This document shows, piece after piece, positions 9,531 through 20,395 of a stretch of DNA of 46,149 nucleotides; position 1 is the first letter of the stretch; each line of letters begins with the position of its first letter. Both the position numbers and the translations under genes were made by a program. Under the pieces are notes generated by a model. That model was not told where the DNA came from. It searched no databases and saw only the letters and a list, made by a program, of their open reading frames with translations. The DNA is from Treponema sp. (lineage in GTDB: Bacteria; Spirochaetota; Spirochaetia; Treponematales; Treponemataceae): contig JAHAZJ010000082.1 of the NCBI GenBank assembly GCA_018385315.1, positions 1 through 46,149 of the forward strand, in the 5' to 3' direction.

Positions 9531-10952
9531 TTACAAATCGTATTCTTTTTCTGGTTCAACAATTTCAACATTTGGGAAACCGGCTTCTGCCAGATGTTGT
9601 TTAAATCCTTCCTGCTGGTCTTTTTCACCATGAATAAGGAATATCTTTTTAAGACGACTTGTATCAATTTCATGAAGCCATTCAATCATTTCGTTGTAAT
9701 CTGCGTGAGCACTAAAACCATTACAGCGTTCAATTTTTGCCTGTACTTTGTACATATCACCAAGGATTTTTACTTCTTTTTGACCTTCAAAAATACGGCG
9801 CCCAAGAGTATTTTCAGCCATGTAACCAACAATCATAATTGTATTTTTTGGATTGCTGATTTCGTTTGCAAGATGATAAAGAACACGTCCTGCTTCACAC
9901 ATTCCATCTGCAGAAATAATAATCATTGGGCCTTCTTTTTTATTCAATTCTTTAGAATCTTCTACACTGGTTGTAAAAGTAAGGGAATTAAAACCGAATG
10001 GATTTTTATGATGTTTTAAAAATGCTTCATTTACCGATTCATCATAACATTCTGGATGCACACGGAAAACTGAAGTTGCATTACTTGCCATTGGTGAGTC
10101 CACATAAATTGGTACCACAGGAATCTTTTTCTGATCTGTAAGAAGATGTAAATAGAAAACAAGTTCCTGGGCCCGTTCAATAGCAAAAGAAGGAATGATG
10201 ATTTTTCCTTTTTTTGCACAGGCTTCACGAACAATTCTTTCCAGTTCTTTCATTGCAACATCATGATTATCATGAAGCTTGTTGCCATATGTGGATTCCA
10301 GGTAAATATAATCTGGAGCCGGCATATTTGTTGCAGGATTTCTAATAATTGGCTTACATTTACGTCCAATGTCACCTGTAAACAAAATGCGAGTCTCTTT
10401 TTCTGGCTCTGCCGGATTAGGATTTATAGTAACATTAGCAAATGCAGAACCTAAAATATGACCTGCATCAAAAAATTCCAGCTGCACATCTGGAGAAATA
10501 TACATTTTTCTATTATATGAAAGTGATACAATCTGATTTGCAGTTGCAATACAATCATTTTCATCATACAAAGGACGCCAGGTAAACTTTTCCCCTTTTT
10601 TTGCAGCTTGTTTTGCAAGGAATTCATAGTCATGGGCCTGAATACGTGCGCTATCCATCATTACCAGATTTGCAATATCACGGGTTGCAGGAGTAGCATA
10701 AATATTTCCTTTATATCCTTTCTTTGCTAAAACTGGTAAAAGCCCACAATGATCAAGATGACCGTGGGTTAATAATACTGCTTCCAGCTTATCCCCATCA
10801 AAATCAAAATTTCTGTTTTTTTCATCAGATTCTTTTCGCTTACCTTGAAAAGCACCACAATCCACCATATAAAATCTTCCGTTTACTTCAAAAACGTGTT
10901 TAGAACCTGTAACTTCCTGTGCAGCTCCAAGTGAAAATGCTTTAATACTCAT
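9531..10952 (-). CDS. MBL-fold metallohydrolase with beta-CASP/RMMBL domains (CPSF/RNase-like)
   Basis: LTHGHLDHCGLLPVL, beta-CASP region and C-terminal VQAKIERCNGFSAHADYNEMIEWL (RMMBL). Confidence 0.92.
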   Translation of the reverse strand: MSIKAFSLGAAQEVTGSKHVFEVNGRFYMVDCGAFQGKRKESDEKNRNFDFDGDKLEAVLLTHGHLDHCGLLPVLAKKGYKGNIYATPATRDIANLVMMDSARIQAHDYEFLAKQAAKKGEKFTWRPLYDENDCIATANQIVSLSYNRKMYISPDVQLEFFDAGHILGSAFANVTINPNPAEPEKETRILFTGDIGRKCKPIIRNPATNMPAPDYIYLESTYGNKLHDNHDVAMKELERIVREACAKKGKIIIPSFAIERAQELVFYLHLLTDQKKIPVVPIYVDSPMASNATSVFRVHPECYDESVNEAFLKHHKNPFGFNSLTFTTSVEDSKELNKKEGPMIIISADGMCEAGRVLYHLANEISNPKNTIMIVGYMAENTLGRRIFEGQKEVKILGDMYKVQAKIERCNGFSAHADYNEMIEWLHEIDTSRLKKIFLIHGEKDQQEGFKQHLAEAGFPNVEIVEPEKEYDL

Positions 10953-11074
10953 AGGCTCTCCTTTTACATCACAATATATAAATATTATAAATCCAAATTA
11001 TTCAGATTACAAAATAAAAATTGGATTAAATTTATATCATTGTCCATTATTTAAGGATAGGTTATAATGAAAGA

Positions 11075-12127
11075 ATGTATTCTAGAAATTTTCAGAATCC
11101 ACCTGAGGCTATTGTTCAAAAAGGCAAAGCCAATTTTGGAACTTATAATAATATTTCTCCACGAATTGATATAAAAGGGATGCGTGCTCCATATGCAGGA
11201 CTTCCACTCCCGGTTTTTATTTCTAACCTGAGAATTAAAAGTCGTCTTGATTATGTTTTTGAAACAAAAAACTTCATTGGTTTTACAGAATTTTTTGATT
11301 TTAAGATTATGGGAACTGCCAGAATAATTTTCTGGAATAAAGAAACTGGTAAAAAACATGCTTATTTTTCTTTTATGGGATTAAGAAGACGTTTTATTCC
11401 TATTTCCACTACTGCAGGAACTTGCATTTCCTTTAATAAAAAAAGATTTATAAAAGTTTTCTGGGGTAAAAATCACCAGCAAATTGCCATGCGTTTTAAT
11501 GTAAAAGGTGATTCTGTTCGTCCAGATTGCTCAGGAAGTTTCTTTTCTTCAATGTATAGCGAAAACCATAGTGACAATCTTTTTGTAAATCCTTCACCGG
11601 TTTCTTCCCGTTGTTCTGCAACATGGTTTACTACAATGCAAATGCAAGGAAAAATGGTAATCAATAACGAAGAAGCTGACAATTCAAAAGGAATTGCGGC
11701 AATGATGATAAACAGAACTTATCTTAAGCTCCATTCTATTTCTTCAATTTTTTGGGGTATTGGAACAGTAAAGGATAAAAATATTATTTTTCAACTAAAA
11801 AACAGCAATTTAGACGCTGCTGATTCAGACAGTTATAATGATAACCTTCTTACAGTAAACGGTGAACAAACTGCACTGCCTCCTGTTTACATGACCCATC
11901 CTTTTGGAATGAATAAAGACTGGATTATTCAAGATACAGAAAGTATGGTTGATTTAACTTTTACACCAGTTTCTTTAGATAGCAATTCAAGAAATTTCAT
12001 AGTATTGCGAACTGCATATACTTCAATATATGGATTATTTTCTGGAGTTCTTTTGGATCATAATGGTGAAAAAATTATACTTAAGAATTTCCCGGGAATT
12101 TTGAACAGAAATCTTGTTCGTCTATAA
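11075..12127 (+). CDS. DUF2804-like domain protein
   Basis: GLPLPVFISNLRIKSRLDYVFETKNFIGFTEFFDFKIMGTARIIFW resembles DUF2804; assignment from recollection of the family pattern. Confidence 0.65.
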   Translation: MYSRNFQNPPEAIVQKGKANFGTYNNISPRIDIKGMRAPYAGLPLPVFISNLRIKSRLDYVFETKNFIGFTEFFDFKIMGTARIIFWNKETGKKHAYFSFMGLRRRFIPISTTAGTCISFNKKRFIKVFWGKNHQQIAMRFNVKGDSVRPDCSGSFFSSMYSENHSDNLFVNPSPVSSRCSATWFTTMQMQGKMVINNEEADNSKGIAAMMINRTYLKLHSISSIFWGIGTVKDKNIIFQLKNSNLDAADSDSYNDNLLTVNGEQTALPPVYMTHPFGMNKDWIIQDTESMVDLTFTPVSLDSNSRNFIVLRTAYTSIYGLFSGVLLDHNGEKIILKNFPGILNRNLVRL

Positions 12128-12155
12128 AAGTAATTAAAAAAGGGAGAATAAAAAG

Positions 12156-14096
12156 ATGTCTGAAGATATTACAAGTAGAACTGCAGATTGGGAACCAGGA
12201 ACTCTTGATAAAACAAGAAAAAACATTGGCAACATTGATGCAACGGAAGCCGCAACAATGGCAAAAAAACTGGGAGGTCAAAATCTTTATGAAAGAACAA
12301 CCTCTGGTGGTTCATCTGGAAAATCTGGAAAAAACTCTGGACGCATTATGAGAGAAATGACTCCTTCATCACCAAAACCTGCACAAAAAGCACCTTCTAT
12401 TACTGCTAAAAAGCATATTCGTGAAGAATTACCTGCTGTTTCAAAGAAAATGAATTCAGCAATAGACAAATTGATGATGTCTTCAGAATATAAAATCAAG
12501 CCTAATTATGGTATCTTTAATTTTTTACGAACATTGCAAAAAAACGGAACTGAAAAAGTCCTCCCGGAATTCACAAATTACACCATGTCTCAGGCAATTG
12601 AACACATGGAGGCTTTTATCACTGTTACAAAAACATTGATTCAAATTGCTCCAGCCACATATAAAGCAAAAATTGTAAATGGCACTGAATCCAAATTTAA
12701 GTTTTTAAGAATGATTGCTTCCTGGGGAATGGCAGGAATAAAAACCGAATATGCCACAATAAAAACAATTCAGGAACCAATCCTTGTATGTGACTTAACA
12801 GGATTTATGAGAGCAATTTATAAACCTTTAATTTCTGTTTACTTTTATGGCACAAATAAAATTCCAAAAGTAATTAAAGAAATCTATAATGACGAGATTG
12901 CTTATCCGGATGCCCCAAAAGAAAAACTTTCTACAATGGCAAAACAAGCTATTACAGAGTGGCTTTACATTGATACAGAAATAATTAAACGTTTTTATCC
13001 TGTTTTAATGCGAATGTGCTCTGATTCTTTTGAACCATACCCTTCTTTCTTTTCAACAAAGGTAGCTGAAATTTTGAAATTTACTGGTTTACATAAATTT
13101 GATCTTTTGCTTCCAGATAAGCCAAAAGAAGAAAAGGAAGCTCCAAAACCAAAAGCTGCACCGCCACAGAAAGGTGTAAAAGATTCAACAGTTATTACAG
13201 GATTAAAATTGTTGAATCAACTTTTCCCAGAAGCAGGTTTTGACCGCTTAGATGAACATCCTGATTTATACCCATATTTTCAGCCATTATACAAATTTCC
13301 AGAAGGTTTTAATGTTCTTTCTCCTGAAAATCCTCTTCAGGTTATAATGGTTTTACACCATATTATTGAAGACTGTTTCCAAGGCTGTAGAAATATTAGA
13401 TTTGTAAACAAAGATAATGTTAAACAGGGGGCAGATACAATTCAAGATATTCTTGATGAATGGGCTGCTTACCGTGAAGAGTCTTTTGAACGTCTTTATT
13501 GTGAACCATTAAAAGACTTAACAAACTCAGTTTACTCCCAGCCAGACTTTGAAAAAACTCATATCGGAAAAAAAACACTTACTTCATTACTATGGCAAAC
13601 AACTTATCACTTTCTTCCAAACTTTAAATTTGATCAGTTGCTTCTTGAACGCCCAACTGATGAAAGTAAATACAGACCTTTATTCCACAGAACCGATTTT
13701 GCAAGAAAATATCTTACAATTGTTATTAACGATTGCGATGCTAAAGCAAAAACAAAAGGAACAGTTGGACTTATTGAAAATCCTTGGGCTCATTACAATT
13801 TTGAAATTCAGAACGAAGTTTCAAAACGTCTTGATGTTCTTTTAGGAGCACAAAATAAAACTGCAACTACAAACGCTACAAATGCAAATCTTTTAAAATA
13901 CACATTATGTTTTATTGCTGTTCTGGACTGGTGGATTAACAACCCGGGAAGTCCTGCCTACGCTACAGACCCAATGCGTATTTATAGAATTTCTGAAAGC
14001 GATGGTAAACCTTTGTTCTCTGTTGCTGAAAGAAGTGACCAGAACAAATTATTTGTTAATGCAGTAAAAGCTAATTATCAGCGTCAGGCAAAATAA
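12156..14096 (+). CDS. Conserved hypothetical protein (646 aa), co-oriented with the DUF2804-like gene
   Basis: Long ORF preceded by an AGGGAG-like SD; no family recognised. Confidence 0.8.
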   Translation: MSEDITSRTADWEPGTLDKTRKNIGNIDATEAATMAKKLGGQNLYERTTSGGSSGKSGKNSGRIMREMTPSSPKPAQKAPSITAKKHIREELPAVSKKMNSAIDKLMMSSEYKIKPNYGIFNFLRTLQKNGTEKVLPEFTNYTMSQAIEHMEAFITVTKTLIQIAPATYKAKIVNGTESKFKFLRMIASWGMAGIKTEYATIKTIQEPILVCDLTGFMRAIYKPLISVYFYGTNKIPKVIKEIYNDEIAYPDAPKEKLSTMAKQAITEWLYIDTEIIKRFYPVLMRMCSDSFEPYPSFFSTKVAEILKFTGLHKFDLLLPDKPKEEKEAPKPKAAPPQKGVKDSTVITGLKLLNQLFPEAGFDRLDEHPDLYPYFQPLYKFPEGFNVLSPENPLQVIMVLHHIIEDCFQGCRNIRFVNKDNVKQGADTIQDILDEWAAYREESFERLYCEPLKDLTNSVYSQPDFEKTHIGKKTLTSLLWQTTYHFLPNFKFDQLLLERPTDESKYRPLFHRTDFARKYLTIVINDCDAKAKTKGTVGLIENPWAHYNFEIQNEVSKRLDVLLGAQNKTATTNATNANLLKYTLCFIAVLDWWINNPGSPAYATDPMRIYRISESDGKPLFSVAERSDQNKLFVNAVKANYQRQAK

Positions 14097-14114
14097 CAAA
14101 ATATCCCATGTAAA

Positions 14115-15533
14115 CTATTCAAAATTCTCTGGACAATAGAAACACATTCTTTCTTTTGTCTGGGGATGATTAAACTCCAGCTTACAAGAATGAAGAAGCA
14201 AGCGTTCTCCGGGTCTGCAGATGCCATATAGAGTATCGCCTACAATAGGGAGACCAAAACCATGGGAATCTGCACTAACCAATCTAAGCTGATGGGTTCT
14301 GCCTGTAACAGGTTTAAATAAAACTTTAGTTACAGGATGTTTTTCCCCTTCCATTGAAGTTTTCATAGAAAAAACATCCAGCAATTCCCAATCTGTTATT
14401 CCAAGTTTTCCATATTCTTCATCATAAATTTGATGAGGACGATTTTCCAAATCAACTCTAAACTTTAATTCTATATGGCCTTTTTTTTCCCCATTTTTTG
14501 GAGCATTATCTCCTTTTGCTTTTTGAAGAACTCCATCTAAAATTGCAATATATTCTTTTTTTACATTTCCCTCTTGAAATTGAATGCTTAAATCTCTATG
14601 AGCTTCTTTTGTAAGAGCAAGAACCAATAATCCCGAAGTTTCCATATCTAATCTATGCACTGAAGGTTGTTCTATACAATTGGGAAAAAGATTTTTTAAT
14701 CTGCTGGTAACACAATCTTGTTTATCTTCTGTACGCCCAGGAATAGATAAAAGTCCAGAAGATTTATTTATTACAACAATATGTTCATCTCTATATAAAA
14801 TCTCCAGCCCAAGAATTTCAGGCAGAATATAACCACATCTTTCATGGCAAGGAGCATAAGACTTTCCGTTTTCTTTTGTTCTGGAAGAATTGCCATAATA
14901 TTTTTCATCCATGCTAACAGGCTGCAAATTGTGGTCAAAGGCGTATGATAACAGTTTAGGAGCACAGCAGTCCCCAGTTCCAGTGGGAGGAAGTTTATTC
15001 CAGTGTTTTTTTATGATTTCCTGGAGTGTAATTTTTTTTCCATTAAAAATAGAAAAAGAATATAAATCAAAAACATTTTGAAGAGATTTTGTGCACAACA
15101 AATTTCTTCTCTCTGCCAATTCCTGCAATTTTATATTATTTTCATCTGATTCACTTTCAACTGTATTTTTTATTTCATTTATTTTTGCAGTTAATTCATG
15201 AATTTCTTTATCATTTACTGATAATGCCTTTTCAATTTTTTCTGGGGATACTAAAGGCTCAACAATAATAAAATGTTCCTGATTATAAAAAAAAGAACTG
15301 CTTTTGTTAGCAGAATAAACAAGTTGCTTTGCAATTCCACTTACAGCCAGCAGTATAATTTGTTCGTTTGTATTTTTGTCATAACAAACAAGACTGCCCA
15401 ACATTATTCCTTGATTTTTTCTTTCTTCACTTTCCCGGGAAATTTGCATTAATGCAAGCTCCCCTTTTTCAATCAAAGAAATAACAAGTTCATTATAATA
15501 TTGGGCTAAATCTTGTTTAAATGGAGGAAACAT
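14115..15533 (-). CDS. RluA-family pseudouridine synthase with long N-terminal extension
   Basis: VVINKSSGLLSIPGRTE, SVHRLDMETSGLLVLALTKEAH; about 250-aa N-terminal extension with a charged coiled-coil-like stretch. Confidence 0.88.
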   Translation of the reverse strand: MFPPFKQDLAQYYNELVISLIEKGELALMQISRESEERKNQGIMLGSLVCYDKNTNEQIILLAVSGIAKQLVYSANKSSSFFYNQEHFIIVEPLVSPEKIEKALSVNDKEIHELTAKINEIKNTVESESDENNIKLQELAERRNLLCTKSLQNVFDLYSFSIFNGKKITLQEIIKKHWNKLPPTGTGDCCAPKLLSYAFDHNLQPVSMDEKYYGNSSRTKENGKSYAPCHERCGYILPEILGLEILYRDEHIVVINKSSGLLSIPGRTEDKQDCVTSRLKNLFPNCIEQPSVHRLDMETSGLLVLALTKEAHRDLSIQFQEGNVKKEYIAILDGVLQKAKGDNAPKNGEKKGHIELKFRVDLENRPHQIYDEEYGKLGITDWELLDVFSMKTSMEGEKHPVTKVLFKPVTGRTHQLRLVSADSHGFGLPIVGDTLYGICRPGERLLLHSCKLEFNHPQTKERMCFYCPENFE

Positions 15534-15536
15534 ATA

Positions 15537-16262
15537 TTAGTGCCAGTTTCTCATTTCAACTGTATCATCAGATTTTCCAACAAATACAATTGGCTTATTT
15601 TTTGAAAAAAGACCATTTTCTACAACACCAACAATGCTGTTAATTTCTTCTTCCATCTTTGCAATATCTGCAATTGGGGATTTCCATGTGCAATCTAAAA
15701 TCCAGTTTCCATTATCAGTAATAACAGGACCACATTTTTTTACACCTTCCCGCAAAACACAAGTTGCACCAAGTTTATTTAAAGCATTTGTAACAGAAAC
15801 ACGAGCTTCACTAATAATTTCTACAGGAACTGGAAATTTTGTTCCAATTGTTTCTACAGCTTTTGTTGAATCTGCAACAACAACAAACACTTTTGAATTA
15901 TATTCAACTAACTTTTCCCGAACATGGGCAGCACCGCCACCTTTAATGCAAAAACAATCTGGGGTAACTTCATCTGCACCATCAATTGCAAGATCAAGTT
16001 CACCATCAATAATTTTATCATTTAAGGAATAAACAGGAATTCCATATTCCTGGCAAGCATTTTGTGTCTGAAAACTTGTTACTACGGCCTTAATGTCTTT
16101 AAGTTTTCCGCTGTTAATATGTTCAGCAAGACGTTTTACAGCAGGCATTGCTGTAGAACCAGTTCCTAAACCGATTTTCATTCCACTAAAAATTTTACCT
16201 TTTTCAATTAAAGTATCAATGGCTGTATTGGCAACCAAAGTTTTCTGTTCTGACTGTGTCAT
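15537..16262 (-). CDS. rpiA: Ribose-5-phosphate isomerase A
   Basis: GLGTGSTAMPAVKRLAEHI, DLAIDGADEV, KGGGAAHVREKLVEY. Confidence 0.95.
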   Translation of the reverse strand: MTQSEQKTLVANTAIDTLIEKGKIFSGMKIGLGTGSTAMPAVKRLAEHINSGKLKDIKAVVTSFQTQNACQEYGIPVYSLNDKIIDGELDLAIDGADEVTPDCFCIKGGGAAHVREKLVEYNSKVFVVVADSTKAVETIGTKFPVPVEIISEARVSVTNALNKLGATCVLREGVKKCGPVITDNGNWILDCTWKSPIADIAKMEEEINSIVGVVENGLFSKNKPIVFVGKSDDTVEMRNWH

Positions 16263-16280
16263 TTTATATTTCCACCTTTT

Positions 16281-17780
16281 TTATTTTTTTTCGTAATCAT
16301 GTCCAGTAAACAATTTGAACTGTTCATAAGCCTGATATTCAAGCATTTTATAACCATTACAAACACGGCAACCTGAAACTGCAGCTCTTCGCATAAGAGG
16401 AGTTGTAGCAGGTTTATAAATAATATCAAACAACAATTCATTTCCTGTAAAATTGTAAAAAGGAATAGGATCAATAATTTCCTGAGGAGACTCTGTTGTC
16501 ATACCAATTGATGTTGTTTGAATAATAAGATTTGAATATTCAGAAAGTTGCTCTACGCAAGAAGCTCCAAGTTCGCAATATTTAAAATCATATTTTTCTG
16601 CCAGCTGCTTGGCATGAGATAAAGTTCTATTAAAAATGCAAACCTTTGCACCCATCTGTTTTAAAACATAAACAATTGCTTTAGCGGCACCACCAGCACC
16701 AATTACTGCAACCTTTTTATGTTTAATTCTTACACCACCTAAGAATTCCTCCAATGCTCTTTTAAAACCAAATGCATCTGTATTGTATCCATACCACTTG
16801 TCATTTTTTCTAACAACAGTATTACAAGCTCCAATTTGCATAACTTCTGGAGACTGTTCATTTACATAAAACAAAACAGATTCTTTGTGAGGAACTGTAA
16901 CAGACAATCCTTTCATTCCAAGTTTTTCAGCAAAATTCAAGCTTTCAGAAACCAGTGGAGATCGAACAGGAATATAAACAGCATCAAGGCCAATATTTCT
17001 ATAACCAGCATTATGAATTTCTGGGCTGGAGGTTTTTGCCAGGGGCCATCCTGTAATTCCAAATAATGAAGTCTGTTTAGTAATATTTCTAAAATTATAA
17101 AGATTATTAATTGTAAAAGGATCTATATGCCCAATTGCGGCAGTATTTTTAATAGTTTCTTCTGGAGATGTATAGGATAAAAAAGAATCTGAAAAGGCTG
17201 GCAATATTCTAGATGGGAAACCTTCTGGTCCCATTGCACAGAATATGTGATCATAATCTATTAATTGGGAACCTTCATAAAACAGGTTTGTTACATCAGA
17301 AAGACGATTAACCTTAAAAGCAATTTTAGGGATTTCATAACCAGTTTTTCGCATTGAATCGCATCTCTCTTTCAAGTTATGAATTGGTCCTTTCATGTTG
17401 TGAACACTACGAATTATTTTTACACCAAAAGCCTGGGCTGCATCTTCTATGCTTGGAATATGGAAATCTTCTTCAAAATCAACATAAGCAAAGTTTCTGG
17501 TATTATCTTGTTTTGCAAAAGAAAGGGCTCGTGCAAAGAGAGTTGTTCTGGCAAATTCTCCGCCATTAAAAAGTCCCCCATCTACGTCCCGTCGAATTGT
17601 TAAAATACAAGGGTGATAAATTAAGGATGGGAACTTTCTTGCATAAAGTTGTTCATCTTCAACAAGATGATCAACTCGCAATTCCACAATATCAACAAAC
17701 TTTTCATATTTTTTAACAAGTTTAAGATTTTCCTCAATTGTTTTACCTGTTAAGGTCATACAAATAAGTGGTTGACTCAT
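16281..17780 (-). CDS. aroDE: Bifunctional type I 3-dehydroquinate dehydratase / shikimate dehydrogenase
   Basis: N-terminal DHQase I (ELRVDHL, RSVHNMKG, IAFKVN) fused to SDH (FGITGWPLAKTSSPEIHN, SVTVPHKE, YGYNTDAFGF, GAGGAAKAI). Confidence 0.93.
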   Translation of the reverse strand: MSQPLICMTLTGKTIEENLKLVKKYEKFVDIVELRVDHLVEDEQLYARKFPSLIYHPCILTIRRDVDGGLFNGGEFARTTLFARALSFAKQDNTRNFAYVDFEEDFHIPSIEDAAQAFGVKIIRSVHNMKGPIHNLKERCDSMRKTGYEIPKIAFKVNRLSDVTNLFYEGSQLIDYDHIFCAMGPEGFPSRILPAFSDSFLSYTSPEETIKNTAAIGHIDPFTINNLYNFRNITKQTSLFGITGWPLAKTSSPEIHNAGYRNIGLDAVYIPVRSPLVSESLNFAEKLGMKGLSVTVPHKESVLFYVNEQSPEVMQIGACNTVVRKNDKWYGYNTDAFGFKRALEEFLGGVRIKHKKVAVIGAGGAAKAIVYVLKQMGAKVCIFNRTLSHAKQLAEKYDFKYCELGASCVEQLSEYSNLIIQTTSIGMTTESPQEIIDPIPFYNFTGNELLFDIIYKPATTPLMRRAAVSGCRVCNGYKMLEYQAYEQFKLFTGHDYEKK

Positions 17781-17803
17781 GGAATTGCTCCTAATATTTA
17801 TTA

Positions 17804-18823
17804 TTAACTTACAACAAATCTAGTTGCAACTTTATTATTTACTGTAAAAACCAAAGTAGTACCTTTTGCTACAGCATATGGCACTGCGATTTTTCCACCA
17901 GTATGTCTAAAGCTTGCAACTCTAGTTGTTTCGCCCTCTGTTGAAATAGCATCCAGTTCCATTTTAACAGGAAATGGGAAATCGGCTAATTCTTCTTCAA
18001 TTAAACCAAAGGCAATTTCTTCATCTTCGGTAATAAGTGGAGCTTCAGGAAATGCAAAATCAACAGCAATTCTTGAATATTCCTGAACTGAACCAGTAGA
18101 TGTATTTGTTGTAATTGTGCCCGGTACTTCCCCCCCCGCAGCAAAATGTGCAGTTACATCAAAAATTAAAGGAGTGTTCTGGGCTTTATCAAAAAAATCT
18201 TGAATTGTCATGCCATACAATGCAGGAATTTCAACATTTTTTTTTGCAGCACCTTTACTCACTACAAGTTGAACATTTGTAGTCTGAAAAACATCAAGTC
18301 CTGGAGCTGGAAACTGAGCTAAAACTGTTCCTTCTGCTGAATCATCATATTTGTAAATTGGAGAATCAAATTTTAAAACAGATTTATTATCTCCATAGGC
18401 CAGTTGTTCATCACCAATCTTAAGATCTTTTACATTTTTTCCAACATAATCTTCTACTGTTGCCTGAACAGGTCCACGGCTAACTGTTAAAGTTACTGTA
18501 CTATATCCCTTTACCATAGAACGAGCAGAAGGACTTTGTTCAAGAACAACACCCTTTTCTACACCATCATCTGTATAACGTAGTTTTATCTTTGGATACA
18601 ACTGTTTTACCTGAAGTTCAACAATTGCATCTTCCAGTTGAATTCCAACAACATTTGGAACCAAAGTCTGTTCTGCACCTTTAACTCGAATAAAGAAAAC
18701 TGCAAGAGTTGATAATGCCATAATAAATAAAGCTGCAAAAACTGTTTTTACAAGGGCAGGAATATTTTCCTGAACTTTTTCGTAGTTTTCAGCTACATTA
18801 ATTCTTTTAAATATTTTTTTCAT
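17804..18823 (-). CDS. Membrane-anchored PASTA-domain protein without a kinase domain
   Basis: Single N-terminal TM, then repeats such as LVPNVVGIQLEDAIVELQ...VVLEQSPSARSMVKGYSTVTLTVSRGP. Confidence 0.88.
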   Translation of the reverse strand: MKKIFKRINVAENYEKVQENIPALVKTVFAALFIMALSTLAVFFIRVKGAEQTLVPNVVGIQLEDAIVELQVKQLYPKIKLRYTDDGVEKGVVLEQSPSARSMVKGYSTVTLTVSRGPVQATVEDYVGKNVKDLKIGDEQLAYGDNKSVLKFDSPIYKYDDSAEGTVLAQFPAPGLDVFQTTNVQLVVSKGAAKKNVEIPALYGMTIQDFFDKAQNTPLIFDVTAHFAAGGEVPGTITTNTSTGSVQEYSRIAVDFAFPEAPLITEDEEIAFGLIEEELADFPFPVKMELDAISTEGETTRVASFRHTGGKIAVPYAVAKGTTLVFTVNNKVATRFVVS

Positions 18824-18850
18824 TTCTGTTTTCTCCTTACAGAATACTCA

Positions 18851-19801
18851 TTATTCTAAAATAGTCCCAACAAAATCACGGGCACCATTCATAAAATCTT
18901 TATATTTCATATTCTTTTTGCCTTGTCTTTGAAGTTCAAGTACAGCAAGAATACCTTTACCAGTTTGAATAAAAATTCCCTGCCCTTTATTAAATTCCAC
19001 AACAGTACCAGGTTTCTCCTTAGAATATTTGTTGTCATCAATAAAGCTGGCAGCAATTATTTTTAATGGGAGCTGATTTTCCATTGTCCAGCAGCCAGGA
19101 TTTGGATTGTAAGCTCTAATCTGAGCCTCAATTTCTGCAGCAGACAAAGTCCAGTCAATTCTGCCATCATCTTTTGTCAGAGTATTAGTATACGACGATT
19201 CTCCTGTTTGAGAAACCCCTTGCTTTAATTTACCATTTTCAGAGGCATCTTTTAACAGCTCCAAAATCAATCTGGCACCAATTTCTGCACTATTATTCAA
19301 CAAAGATTCACCAGTTTCCGTACCATCTAAATCAATAATCTGCTGTGCTACAATGTCACCTTCATCCATTTTTAAGGCTAAGGTTTGTACTGTAGCGGCA
19401 GTCTGTTTATCTCGATTTTTGATTGCAGCAGGAACTGGAGTACAACCTCTGTATTTTGGTAACAAAGAAGGATGAAGATTAATTCCCCCCATAGGAAAAA
19501 TACCAAGGAATTTTGGTCCAAAAATATGACCATAGGCAAAACTTACAAGTAAATCAGGATTCAAGGCTTGAACTTCTTCTCTTGCTACAGCATCCAAATG
19601 TTCAGGCTTTAATACTGGTAAACCTTTTTCCATTGCAAATGCAGCAACAGGAGTTGGAGTAAGCTCCTTGTGCCGTCCTTTTGCAGAATCTGGATTAGAA
19701 AGCACACCAACAATCTCAAAGCCATATTCAGCCTGATTGTTATAGAGAATTTCCAATGTAATTTTTGATGCATCCGGACTTCCGGCATAGATAATCTTCA
19801 T
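18851..19801 (-). CDS. fmt: Methionyl-tRNA formyltransferase
   Basis: MKIIYAGSPDASKITLE..., INLHPSLLPKYRGCTPVPAAI, DDGRIDWTLSAAEIEAQIRAYNPNPGCWT. Confidence 0.95.
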   Translation of the reverse strand: MKIIYAGSPDASKITLEILYNNQAEYGFEIVGVLSNPDSAKGRHKELTPTPVAAFAMEKGLPVLKPEHLDAVAREEVQALNPDLLVSFAYGHIFGPKFLGIFPMGGINLHPSLLPKYRGCTPVPAAIKNRDKQTAATVQTLALKMDEGDIVAQQIIDLDGTETGESLLNNSAEIGARLILELLKDASENGKLKQGVSQTGESSYTNTLTKDDGRIDWTLSAAEIEAQIRAYNPNPGCWTMENQLPLKIIAASFIDDNKYSKEKPGTVVEFNKGQGIFIQTGKGILAVLELQRQGKKNMKYKDFMNGARDFVGTILE

Positions 19802-19807
19802 ATATTT

Positions 19808-20386
19808 TTATTTATTTGCTTTTTTCTGTTCTTTTGCAGCAATTTTCGCTGCAATTTTTCTAGCTTTTGCTTCTCTTTCCTTTTCTTTTTTTGCAGCTCT
19901 TTCAGCTCTTTTCTTAAATTGTTCTACTGTCTTTTCTGCAAAAGCTTTATCACCACGGTCAATATACAAAATACCTTCAAGATGATCATATTCATGCTGA
20001 ATAATACGTGCCAAAAAGCCTTCTGCCTCTAGAGTAAAAGGTTTTCCCTGTTCATTTGTTGCCTGCACTGTAATTGATTTAGGACGAGAAATTGTTTCGT
20101 AAATCTGAGGAATACTTAAACAACCTTCATCATAATCACAACGTTCTTCTGATGTTTTAATAATCTGAGGATTAATAAAAACACGACGAACGTCATCATC
20201 AGCAATTAAAACAAACATTCTCAAACTTTTTCCAATCTGTGGGCAAGCAAGACCAACACCATCAGCGGCAATCATTGTTTCAAACATATCTTCTGCCAGC
20301 TGACGTATTTCATCATTTACTTCTGGAACAGGCTGTGCAACCTGACGGAGAATATCTTCACCTAATTTTGTAATATCTAAAATCAT
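19808..20386 (-). CDS. def: Peptide deformylase
   Basis: GVGLACPQIG, EGCLSIPQIYE, QHEYDHLEGILYIDR motifs. Confidence 0.96.
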   Translation of the reverse strand: MILDITKLGEDILRQVAQPVPEVNDEIRQLAEDMFETMIAADGVGLACPQIGKSLRMFVLIADDDVRRVFINPQIIKTSEERCDYDEGCLSIPQIYETISRPKSITVQATNEQGKPFTLEAEGFLARIIQHEYDHLEGILYIDRGDKAFAEKTVEQFKKRAERAAKKEKEREAKARKIAAKIAAKEQKKANK

Positions 20387-20395
20387 AATAAACCC

